Source of the DNA: Treponema sp.
GTDB lineage: Bacteria > Spirochaetota > Spirochaetia > Treponematales > Breznakiellaceae
Assembly: GCA_031283905.1 (NCBI GenBank)
Contig: JAITAW010000082.1
Span: 1 to 6,775, forward strand
Reading direction: 5' to 3'
Length of the DNA stretch: 6,775 nt
In this document: piece by piece, positions 1-4,447 of the stretch
Layout of the letters: each line of letters opens with the position of its first letter
How positions within the stretch are numbered: position 1 is the first letter of the stretch
The notes under the pieces: model-generated
Told to the model about the DNA's origin: nothing
What the model saw: only the letters and a program-made list of their open reading frames with translations
Databases searched by the model: none
Program-made: the position numbers and the translations under genes

Positions 1-21
1 TGTACAAAACAACAAATTAAC

Positions 22-50
22 ACGGTATTTTTTGTTAACAGAAATACCGT
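22..50. repeat. 9-bp inverted repeat next to the poly-C tract
   Basis: ACGGTATTT at 22-30 is the exact reverse complement of AAATACCGT at 42-50, with an 11-nt centre containing the palindrome GTTAAC. No clear T-run follows on the + strand, and only a loose T-rich stretch follows on the minus strand. It could be an operator or the weak terminator of a gene left of the window. The sequence does not decide between these. Confidence 0.4.
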
Positions 51-64
51 TATGTTTCCGTTTA

Positions 65-81
65 CCCCCCCCCCCCCCCCC
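65..81 (+). repeat. Poly-C homopolymer, 17 nt (poly-G on the minus strand)
   Basis: Seventeen consecutive C residues are present. Tracts of this length are prone to slipped-strand mispairing, and in Treponema pallidum poly-G/poly-C tracts near promoters of surface-protein genes are known to vary in length. Of the three frames, only the one starting at TTG 32 stays open past the tract. The other two meet TGA at 85-87 or TAG at 90-92, so a change of one base would close the frame. Whether anything is expressed across it is unknown. Length miscalling in sequencing is also possible. Confidence 0.8.
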
Positions 82-349
82 GTATGATATAGATGTTGTT
101 GCGCTAAAACCCGCGCCGTATGGACATCCTCTCCGTCATAAACACGGCGGGGGTGAAACCACAGCATTTTTAGGTAAATTCCCCGTCAATTTAGGTACAT
201 TCTCATGGGATACCGTTCAAGGCGGGATAATCATGTCCTCACGTATGAGCTCGCGGCAAGCGGGTAGGCGTTGTGGCCGTGAAAGAAGGAGGTGATGGCC
301 GGAAACGTACAGGGGGGCCCGCGGCTTTTGGCCGGGTATGAGGATATGG

Positions 350-418
350 GTACGCGCATTGATGCGTACGGTTTGTAACGATTGTTACAAAAGCCCATCA
401 GGACATGGTTTCCTGATG
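350..418 (+). promoter_or_regulatory. Three tandem hairpins upstream of the 448 gene
   Basis: Three perfect inverted repeats lie almost end to end. GTACGC 350-355 pairs with GCGTAC 364-369 (8-nt loop). TTTGTAAC 372-379 pairs with GTTACAAA 384-391 (4-nt loop). CATCAGGA 396-403 pairs with TCCTGATG 411-418 (7-nt loop). Only 2 and 4 nt separate them. The cluster ends about 16 nt before the ribosome binding site (AAGGAG 435-440) of the gene at 448. No T-run follows, so it does not look like a simple terminator. A structured 5' leader or a set of operator palindromes are both possible. Confidence 0.5.
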
Positions 419-447
419 AACATCTGCTATTGTAAAGGAGTTATGTC

Positions 448-897
448 ATGAAAAGATTTTTTACGGTTTTGGTTTTATCCTGTGTAGCCGCGGCGGCATT
501 CGCCCAGCAGCGAGCGCCGCTTGACGCTGCGCTCGGCAACGCCGTGTCTTTGACCCAAAGGCTGCCGCGAAACGCCAGCATCCTGGCCCTCAAACTGGGT
601 GCGCCGTCCGAGGCTTTGTCGGACTATGCCTCGGATATTTTTACGGCCCGGCTGCTTGCGTCAAGGGCTTTTACCCTAAAAAACCGTCTCATTTTCTCCT
701 CCTTGGATAAAACTACTGAAAGAATAGAGTACCACACATACCATATATTGAAATATTATTCAATCCGTTTCGGAGCGGTTTCCGAGTATCCGGAAACAAG
801 GAACAGGACGCCGCCCACGGAGCTACGCTTGGCCCGCAAAAAGGGGAGATACGTGAGGAGGGAGGAGTTGAAGACGAGGAAGTCTGAGGTGCGCTAG
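448..897 (+). CDS. Exported protein with CsgG/LpoB-like N-terminus, probably truncated
   Basis: This 149-residue protein has an AAGGAG ribosome binding site 7 nt before ATG 448. Residues 1-19 form a signal peptide (Lys-Arg, hydrophobic core, AFA|QQ cleavage). A permissive lipobox ending at Cys12 is an alternative. Residues about 24-78 (PLDAAL, LPRNASILAL, PSEALSDYASDIFTARL) resemble the start of a secreted CsgG/LpoB-like family that I recall as common in treponemes. In that family the text continues with a Val-Asp-Arg segment and a further conserved domain. Here the resemblance stops near residue 78 (nt ~680), where base composition also drops to AT-rich. The remaining ~70 residues are basic and unfamiliar (RLARKKGRYVRREELKTRK). 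I infer a gene fragment with a fortuitous tail, probably not functional. Family assignment is from memory of motifs only. Confidence 0.55.
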   Translation: MKRFFTVLVLSCVAAAAFAQQRAPLDAALGNAVSLTQRLPRNASILALKLGAPSEALSDYASDIFTARLLASRAFTLKNRLIFSSLDKTTERIEYHTYHILKYYSIRFGAVSEYPETRNRTPPTELRLARKKGRYVRREELKTRKSEVR

Positions 898-980
898 GGG
901 GCGGGTAGGGAACAGTGAAGAAAACCGCAAAGGCGAATTCGAACCTTCGGTTCGCGATTGAAGAAGCGTTCTCTAACCTA
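898..980. other. Spacer with a short hairpin
   Basis: This intergenic stretch lies between the truncated gene and the IS end. It contains CGAACC 940-945 / GGTTCG 949-954, a perfect 6-bp stem with a 3-nt loop and no T-run. The minus-strand reading GGTTCGAATTC recalls a tRNA T-loop, but the flanking stem does not pair and no other tRNA arm is visible. Confidence 0.4.
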
Positions 981-994
981 GGGCGTGTTCACAC
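981..994 (-). repeat. IS5-like terminal inverted repeat (transposase 3' side)
   Basis: GGGCGTGTTCACAC reads inward from the edge of the element and immediately follows the end of transposase homology. IS5-family ends commonly start with GG/GA and contain a GTTCA core. The matching partner is missing on the other side. Confidence 0.55.
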
Positions 995-1487
995 AACGCA
1001 AAGCGATACAAAATACAAGAGAGATAGATAAAACAAGTTTGTCATAGCGGGCGCGAATCCCTCGGAATCCCTTGGGCCGCCGGAAAAACCGCCTCGCCTC
1101 ATTCCGCCTTTTATAGAGTTCCGCACGAAACGCCGTTTCGCCGGGTACCATCGGAGTATACCCCGACTCCCGCGCCGTAAGCCGGGTCCGCCCCTCTTCA
1201 TACGCCCTATCCGTCAACAGAGTAACCGCCCTCTAACCGCGTCTGGCGCATTACCCCCCAACGGGCCTAAAGGCAATCATCCTTCCATACCTCCGCCGTT
1301 ATAGCGTGTATCTTTTCGTGTTCTATCCTCCCCGGCTCTTCCCTATCGCCTCTGTCCGCCGTTTACACCCATTTTCACACCGGTAGATGAGCGCGTTGAG
1401 TAGCGTTCGATTGTCTATCTTGACATGTCCGCGCCGTTTCGGCGGCAATCCCTCTATCTCTTGATATTGTTCTTCGGTAAGTTCCAT
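981..1487 (-). mobile_element. Degenerate IS5-family (IS427-like) insertion sequence remnant
   Basis: The remnant runs from the transposase start codon (1487) to the right-hand terminus GGGCGTGTTCACAC (981-994). The last transposase codons run straight into this terminus, as is usual for compact IS ends. CTA directly precedes it at 978-980, compatible with the short TA/TNA-type targets of this group. The opposite terminal repeat (expected as ...GAACACGCCC beyond 1487) was not found, so that end is deleted or diverged. The element cannot transpose by itself because the transposase is broken (see pseudogene). Confidence 0.75.
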
Positions 1488-1740
1488 ATTTACTTTATCC
1501 GCTTTTTCCTTAGTCTTTCCTGAATACTATTATACCATTCATTAAACCCTTGTCTTTTAAGGCTTTTTTAATTGTAAATGTAACACTTATTGCTACCGAA
1601 ACAAAGTCGGCGAAATAAAATTTTATATTGGCAATATCAGAAAATCGATATTTTCCATTTTTTCTAAAAAAAATTAGTTTCTTCATCTTCTACTATTTTA
1701 AAAGAATATATTTTTTATATTACAATATTTTTCAAGTCAA
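1488..1740. other. AT-rich non-coding block
   Basis: From about 1555 to 1740 the sequence is strikingly AT-rich (many A/T runs), against a roughly balanced composition elsewhere. No open frame with a ribosome binding site is visible on either strand. It contains a small inverted repeat, AATATC 1633-1638 / GATATT 1647-1652, overlapping GAAAAT 1640-1645 / ATTTTC 1650-1655. It may be foreign or ancestral intergenic DNA next to the lost IS end. Confidence 0.5.
1529..1556 (-). promoter_or_regulatory. Candidate promoter of the IS transposase
   Basis: On the minus strand a perfect -10 TATAAT (1534-1529) lies 16 nt downstream of AAGACA (1556-1551), a 4/6 match to TTGACA. It sits about 40 nt before the transposase ATG at 1487, as expected for an IS-borne sigma70-type promoter. 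If active it would now drive only a broken gene. Confidence 0.4.
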
Positions 1741-1816
1741 TGGCGCATAACGACCCCATAGAGGAAAGCCGGAAAAACCGGGCAAGAAAAAAGCGGTAAC
1801 CGGAAAAGAGGAATAA

Positions 1817-1848
1817 ACAACGCGGGTTACAACGGTGCGTTGTAGCCC
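1817..1848 (+). other. Overlapping alternative hairpins
   Basis: Two stems compete for the same bases. ACAACGC 1817-1823 pairs perfectly with GCGTTGT 1837-1843. GGGTTACAAC 1824-1833 pairs with GTTGTAGCCC 1839-1848 over 10 bp with one G-U, and is followed by ACTTTTAA. The second could be a weak terminator and the first its competitor. No coding sequence is linked to it, so the function is unknown. Confidence 0.35.
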
Positions 1849-2070
1849 ACTTTTAACCGTGTTTCAAGCCGGCTTTAAGCGATAGTAAGTTCCGGTTTTT
1901 GGTGCAATGTTACAGCGAGACAGCCGATTTCGTGAAAAGCGCCTTCGGCGTGTTTTTTCTTTCAACACCGGCCATCGCCGGATTGCTGGACTCGTCCGGC
2001 GCCGCCTCAATGCTTTTCTCCCCGTACACAACATCGTTAATTCCGTGGGGTTAGATGTAATATAACGCGA
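1849..2070. other. Non-coding spacer between IS debris and the ribosomal operon
   Basis: No gene is supported. An 86-codon minus-strand frame and two ~50-codon plus-strand frames are open, but they have no ribosome binding sites. All three cross the terminator-like site at 1935-1958, and the minus-strand frame also covers the rpsF promoter. A further GC-rich hairpin is present: CGCCGGA 1976-1982 with TCCGGCG 1995-2001. Confidence 0.5.
1935..1958 (+). terminator. Intrinsic terminator-like site upstream of the rpsF promoter
   Basis: AAAA-GCGCC (1935-1943), a TTC loop and GGCGT (1947-1951) form a short GC stem, followed after one G by six T residues (1953-1958). The A-run can pair with the T-run, and the mirror arrangement gives four T on the minus strand, so it could act in both directions. 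It would insulate the ribosomal operon from transcription coming from the IS region. The stem is short (5 bp with one G-U), so strength is uncertain. Confidence 0.45.
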
Positions 2071-2078
2071 TACGCCAC

Positions 2079-2106
2079 TTGACAATTTTTCGCTTTTGGG
2101 TATATT
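2079..2106 (+). promoter_or_regulatory. Sigma70-type promoter of the rpsF operon
   Basis: A perfect -35 TTGACA (2079-2084), a 16-nt spacer and TATATT (2101-2106, 5/6 match to TATAAT) lie about 107 nt before the rpsF start codon. TATTAT at 2103-2108 with an 18-nt spacer is an alternative -10. Transcription would begin near 2112-2115 and produce a roughly 100-nt leader. Confidence 0.7.
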
Positions 2107-2121
2107 ATATAGAAGTTTTTT

Positions 2122-2186
2122 CAAAACCCGGTTGGTTTTGGAACAGACAAGGTTGCAAAGACCTCTTTGTCCGTCTTGAGACGGAC
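2122..2186 (+). promoter_or_regulatory. Structured rpsF leader, possible S6:S18 autoregulatory element
   Basis: Three stems can form. CAAAACC 2122-2128 pairs with GGTTTTG 2134-2140. GACAAGGT 2146-2153 pairs with ACCT 2161-2164 and TGTC 2168-2171, leaving a 3-nt CTT bulge. GTCCGTC 2169-2175 pairs with GACGGAC 2180-2186 around a TTGA loop and is followed by TATTTTAT. Stems two and three share bases 2169-2171, so they exclude each other. rpsF leaders in many bacteria carry an S6:S18-binding RNA with a bulged CCG. A CCG occurs here at 2171-2173, but the match to that motif is unproven. The third stem could alternatively be an attenuator. Confidence 0.45.
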
Positions 2187-2212
2187 TATTTTATCCATAA
2201 GGAGGGTTGCTT

Positions 2213-2491
2213 ATGAATCAGTATGAACTGACGGTTATTTTTCCATTAGAGGAAGATCAACACAAAGCAGGCCGTGAACAATTGCTTAATGATCTCAGCG
2301 CAAACGGCGCGGAGATTGAGAAAACAGATGAGTTGGGTGATAAAGACCTTGCCTATGAAGTAAAAAAAAGACGCCGCGGTAGATACGTGCTTTTCACGAT
2401 TAAACTTGCCCCTGAAAAACAAGCTGTGCTGGATCGGGTTTTCAAACTCAATGAGAATCTTTTGAAATACTTCTTTATAAAAATAAAATAG
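2213..2491 (+). CDS. rpsF: Small ribosomal subunit protein S6
   Basis: S6 has 92 residues, close to the usual 95-100. It binds the central domain of 16S rRNA as a heterodimer with S18, which is encoded two genes downstream. The start MNQYELTVIFPLEED, the strand LAYEVKKRRRGRYVLFTIKL (residues 46-65), and the end VLDRVFKLNENLLKYFFIKI are all typical of S6. ATG 2213 was chosen because AAGGAGG (2199-2205) lies 7 nt upstream; a TTG at 2207 is in frame but too near the Shine-Dalgarno. The protein lacks the acidic C-terminal tail found in some S6 proteins. It is the first gene of the operon, and its stop codon overlaps the ribosome binding site of ssb. Confidence 0.95.
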   Translation: MNQYELTVIFPLEEDQHKAGREQLLNDLSANGAEIEKTDELGDKDLAYEVKKRRRGRYVLFTIKLAPEKQAVLDRVFKLNENLLKYFFIKIK

Positions 2492-2500
2492 GAGCGCCAA

Positions 2501-2992
2501 ATGGCTGATATAAATCATGTGGTTTTAGTGGGAAGGTTAACTCGTGACGCCGAACTCAAGTATACTGCCAATGGTCAAGCCGTATGTAAATTTTCCATTG
2601 CGGTAAACCGGCGCAAGAAATCCGGCGAACAGTGGGTTGAGGAAGCGAACTTTTTTGATATAGTGGTGTGGGGCAGGCAAGGCGAGGCGCTCAACCAGTA
2701 TTTGGTCAAGGGCAAACTCATCGGGGTTGATGGAGAACTTCGTCAGGACCGCTGGGAGCAGGACGGGCAGAACCGCTCAAAGATTGAGATCATAGCGAAT
2801 AATTTGCAGCTTTTGGGAGGGGGGGCGTCTGGTCAACCAACAGGCGGCGCGGCAGGCGGTATGCCGGCGTCTTACGGCGAACGCAAAAACGATAGCGCTT
2901 ATCATGACTCTGCGCGTTCCACGCATTCATCTTCGGAAGAACAGTCCTTCTCTTCAAGCGGGGACGGTTTTTCTGATGATATTCCATTCTAA
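2501..2992 (+). CDS. ssb: Single-stranded DNA-binding protein
   Basis: SSB binds ssDNA as a tetramer during replication, recombination and repair, and recruits partner enzymes through its C-terminal tip. This protein has 163 residues. The OB fold covers about 1-105 (start NHVVLVGRLTRDAELKYT, aromatic segment QWVEEANFFDIVVWG at 44-58, KLIGVDGELRQDRW at 72-85). A flexible Gly/Ser-rich linker (about 106-155) leads to the acidic tip SDDIPF, the canonical partner-binding motif. TAGGAG overlaps the rpsF stop and serves as ribosome binding site, 9 nt from ATG. A run of seven G (2819-2825) lies exactly at the junction between OB fold and linker. The rpsF-ssb-rpsR arrangement is conserved across many phyla. 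Confidence 0.96.
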   Translation: MADINHVVLVGRLTRDAELKYTANGQAVCKFSIAVNRRKKSGEQWVEEANFFDIVVWGRQGEALNQYLVKGKLIGVDGELRQDRWEQDGQNRSKIEIIANNLQLLGGGASGQPTGGAAGGMPASYGERKNDSAYHDSARSTHSSSEEQSFSSSGDGFSDDIPF

Positions 2993-3015
2993 CGGCGTCG
3001 CTAGAACGCCATTAC

Positions 3016-3108
3016 AGCGGTTTTCCCTAATATTTCAGTAAGCATATGGAAGAAAATGGGAAAGAGATGGATTCAAACCGCTTTTCAAACTAAAGTAAGG
3101 AGCATTAT
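3016..3108 (+). promoter_or_regulatory. ssb-rpsR intergenic leader with long-range stem
   Basis: The 116-nt gap between ssb and rpsR is long for this operon. AGCGGTTT (3016-3023) is the exact reverse complement of AAACCGCT (3075-3082), closing a 51-nt loop. Inside, ATG 3046 opens a 15-codon frame (MEENGKEMDSNRFSN) ending at 3093, 15 nt before rpsR. A smaller stem, GGCGT 2994-2998 / ACGCC 3006-3010, follows the ssb stop. No good -35/-10 pair is visible. Possible translational control of S18 is an inference. Confidence 0.35.
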
Positions 3109-3438
3109 ATGGCTGATGAAAAATATAACGATAGAGACGCGGCGAGTGAAAGAACTCCGCGTGATATACGGGACAGGGGTGATGACGGACGTGACGGCGA
3201 TGACTGGCGCGGAGGTAAGAACGGAAAAGTCTTTTTCAAAAAAAAAATCTGTAGATTCTGCAATCAGAAGCTCAAGATAGACTACAAAGACGCCGATGTT
3301 TTGCGCCGTTTCATTACCGAACGGGGAAAAATATTGCCGCGGCGCATTACCGGCACATGCGCAAAACATCAACGGGCGCTCGCTTTGGCGATTAAACGCG
3401 CCCGGATGCTCGCATTGCTTCCTTTTGTCGCGGAATAA
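3109..3438 (+). CDS. rpsR: Small ribosomal subunit protein S18
   Basis: S18 partners S6 on the 30S platform. The core (about 40-109: KKKICRFC, IDYKDADVLRRFITERGKILPRRITGTC, HQRALALAIKRARMLALLPFV) is unmistakable. At 109 residues it exceeds the usual 75-90 because of a ~40-residue hydrophilic N-terminal extension rich in Asp and Arg (RDIRDRGDDGRDGDDWRGG). Cys48, Cys51, Cys84 and His87 form a C-x2-C...C-x2-H set, consistent with zinc-binding ('C+') S18 variants; zinc binding itself is inferred. TAAGGAG (3096-3102) lies 6 nt before ATG. A run of ten A (3238-3247) encodes part of the KKK at 44-46. The membrane-protein gene starts 1 nt after the stop. Confidence 0.95.
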   Translation: MADEKYNDRDAASERTPRDIRDRGDDGRDGDDWRGGKNGKVFFKKKICRFCNQKLKIDYKDADVLRRFITERGKILPRRITGTCAKHQRALALAIKRARMLALLPFVAE

Positions 3439-3439
3439 C

Positions 3440-4417
3440 GTGTCGAAAGACCGATTGGGCCAAAACGCGGTTGCGTTGGTCCTTCCTCTGATAAGCGCGA
3501 TTATTTCCGTTGCGTTTTTTCAGATGGGCGGGTTCTTTATCCTTCTTTTTCTTGTGCCGTTGGGCGTTTTCGCGTATGGCAACAGTACAAAGAGGGCGTG
3601 GATCGCGTGCGCGGCGGCGGTTGTAGGAAACACGCTTGTCTTTCTTGCGGCGCTTATGTTGTTCCATGACCACCAAGCCGTAGATTGGAGCGCTTTTGCG
3701 TGGAAAGGTGGAAGCGTCGGACTTGTTTTAGTGTTTTGGACGTGGATTACATCCCCGCCGCCCCAAATCCGGGGGTTTCCCACCGCAAACCGAATTGTGG
3801 TTAGCGGAGTGGTTGTTTTTATACTGTTTTTGTTTGATGTTTTCAGAGACTATCCGGCGTTTTTACAGCAAATGGAAAATTCTGTAAAAAATGCGATTGA
3901 TTTTACTGCGGCATCCGGAATAGCGGGGATCGAGTTTGACGCCATAGATGTTAAAGACTTCGTACGCATAACGATTTCTTTCATCTTAAACGGCGCTGGC
4001 CTAGCCGTCATGATGTTGTTTTTTGCGATGAACAGGCAATTGAGCGTCCTGTTTGCCCGGCTTGGCAAGCCTGTGAAAGCGTCTCGTTTGGCGGATTACT
4101 ATGTGGAAGGCTGGTTCATTTGGCTCTTGATCTTCGCCTTTGTGGGAGCGGTATTTTTCAGAAAAACCGGCGTACCGGCAATGGAGGTAGTCGCATGGAA
4201 CATGGCAACCGTCTGCCTCTTTTTATATACGGCTCAAGGAGTGGGCATTGTTTCTTATTATTTGTCAAAAACAGCGCGTTCCCCCATTGTGCGATTGTTT
4301 CAGGTTTTGTTGGTTGTGATTGTTATTATAAGTCCGGCCATTAATCTGTTTGCGTGTGGAGGACTGCTTGTCTTGGGCATTGCCGAAAATTGGGCGCGGC
4401 TCAGAAAACAAAGATGA
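3440..4417 (+). CDS. Polytopic membrane protein, DUF2232 (YybS)-like
   Basis: This 325-residue protein has about eight or nine hydrophobic segments. They lie near residues 10-28, 30-46, 53-75, 90-104, 119-135, 177-200, 227-243, 252-275 and 285-316. A polar, probably extracytoplasmic loop lies at ~136-175, and a basic tail (ENWARLRKQR) ends the protein. Start GTG 3440 is 1 nt after the rpsR stop with no Shine-Dalgarno, so translation is probably coupled to rpsR. The same frame is open further upstream inside rpsR but that part is a shadow. In Firmicutes the DUF2232 protein YybS occupies a comparable place before rplI and the replicative helicase gene, usually with gdpP, which is absent here. 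Length, topology and position suggest DUF2232, but I see no diagnostic motif. Function is unknown. Confidence 0.7.
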   Translation: MSKDRLGQNAVALVLPLISAIISVAFFQMGGFFILLFLVPLGVFAYGNSTKRAWIACAAAVVGNTLVFLAALMLFHDHQAVDWSAFAWKGGSVGLVLVFWTWITSPPPQIRGFPTANRIVVSGVVVFILFLFDVFRDYPAFLQQMENSVKNAIDFTAASGIAGIEFDAIDVKDFVRITISFILNGAGLAVMMLFFAMNRQLSVLFARLGKPVKASRLADYYVEGWFIWLLIFAFVGAVFFRKTGVPAMEVVAWNMATVCLFLYTAQGVGIVSYYLSKTARSPIVRLFQVLLVVIVIISPAINLFACGGLLVLGIAENWARLRKQR

Positions 4418-4419
4418 AC

Positions 4420-4447
4420 CACCCCGTCTTGAAGGACGAGGTGTTTT
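4420..4447 (+). terminator. Intrinsic terminator-like hairpin after the membrane-protein gene
   Basis: CACCCCGTC (4420-4428) pairs with GACGAGGTG (4435-4443) over 9 positions with one C-A mismatch around a TTGAAG loop, directly followed by TTTT. It begins 3 nt after the stop codon. Similar CACC...GGTG palindromes also occur at ends of IS200/IS605 elements, but no other trace of such an element is seen. It suggests that rpsF-ssb-rpsR-membrane gene form one unit, with partial or full termination before rplI. Confidence 0.6.

Larger units (their letters stand above)
1..447. other. Non-coding or doubtful left end
   Basis: No convincing gene is seen here. The longest open frame (32-295, TTG start) runs through the poly-C tract, has no ribosome binding site, and ends in a low-complexity Arg-rich tail. 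I therefore do not call it. The stretch does hold a 9-bp inverted repeat, a C17 homopolymer, a 13-bp direct repeat, an isolated full-length Shine-Dalgarno sequence and three tandem hairpins, each listed separately. It probably contains the upstream regulatory region of the gene at 448, plus decayed sequence. Confidence 0.5.
978..1487 (-). pseudogene. IS5-family DDE transposase, frameshifted and internally deleted
   Basis: Four pieces in order rebuild a typical IS427-type transposase. (1) Nt 1487-1323 give 54 residues beginning MELTEEQYQEIEGLPP, then HVKIDNRTLLNALIYRCENGCKRR, then EAIGKSRGG and a stop. (2) About 1322-1257 gives KIHAITAEVW in another frame. (3) About 1268-1215 gives GGNAPDAVRGRLL. 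(4) 1217-978 gives LTDRAYEEGRTRLTARESGYTPMVP, then YKRRNEARRFFRRPKGF and ARYDKL. In intact relatives CENGCKWR is followed by ~75-80 residues including the first catalytic Asp (DST region) before IGRSRGG. Here they are joined directly, so the first Asp is lost. The second Asp survives in LTDRAYE. In the Y-x2-R-x3-E-x6-K signature the Glu is Arg (YKRRNEAR). IS427-type elements can use programmed frameshifting, but several breaks plus missing catalytic residues mean decay. The N-terminal piece is easy to overlook because each fragment is short. Confidence 0.8.

Noticed and set aside
32..295. 87-codon frame (TTG start) across the poly-C tract
   Set aside because: It has no ribosome binding site, a proline run produced only by the homopolymer, an Arg-rich low-complexity tail and no recognisable motif. 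It is better explained as an accidental frame.
933..954. tRNA T-loop-like text GGTTCGAATTC on the minus strand
   Set aside because: The flanking bases do not form a T-arm stem, and no acceptor, D or anticodon arm can be built around it. It is part of a simple 6-bp hairpin.
978..1217. Independent small protein of 79 residues (minus strand)
   Set aside because: Its sequence is the C-terminal part of an IS5-family transposase and it has no start of its own, so it is a pseudogene fragment.
1762..1785. GAGGAAAG-CCGG text resembling the 5' conserved region of RNase P RNA
   Set aside because: The other universally conserved RNase P blocks are not found at plausible distances and no overall fold is visible, so it is a short chance match.
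1864..2124. 86-codon minus-strand frame and 50-codon plus-strand frame 1902-2054
   Set aside because: Neither has a ribosome binding site, and both cross the terminator-like site at 1935-1958. The minus frame also covers the rpsF promoter. Protein text is not recognisable.
3296..3439. Longer N-terminus for the membrane protein
   Set aside because: This extension lies wholly inside rpsR in another frame. The GTG at 3440, directly after the rpsR stop, gives a protein starting just before the first membrane segment.
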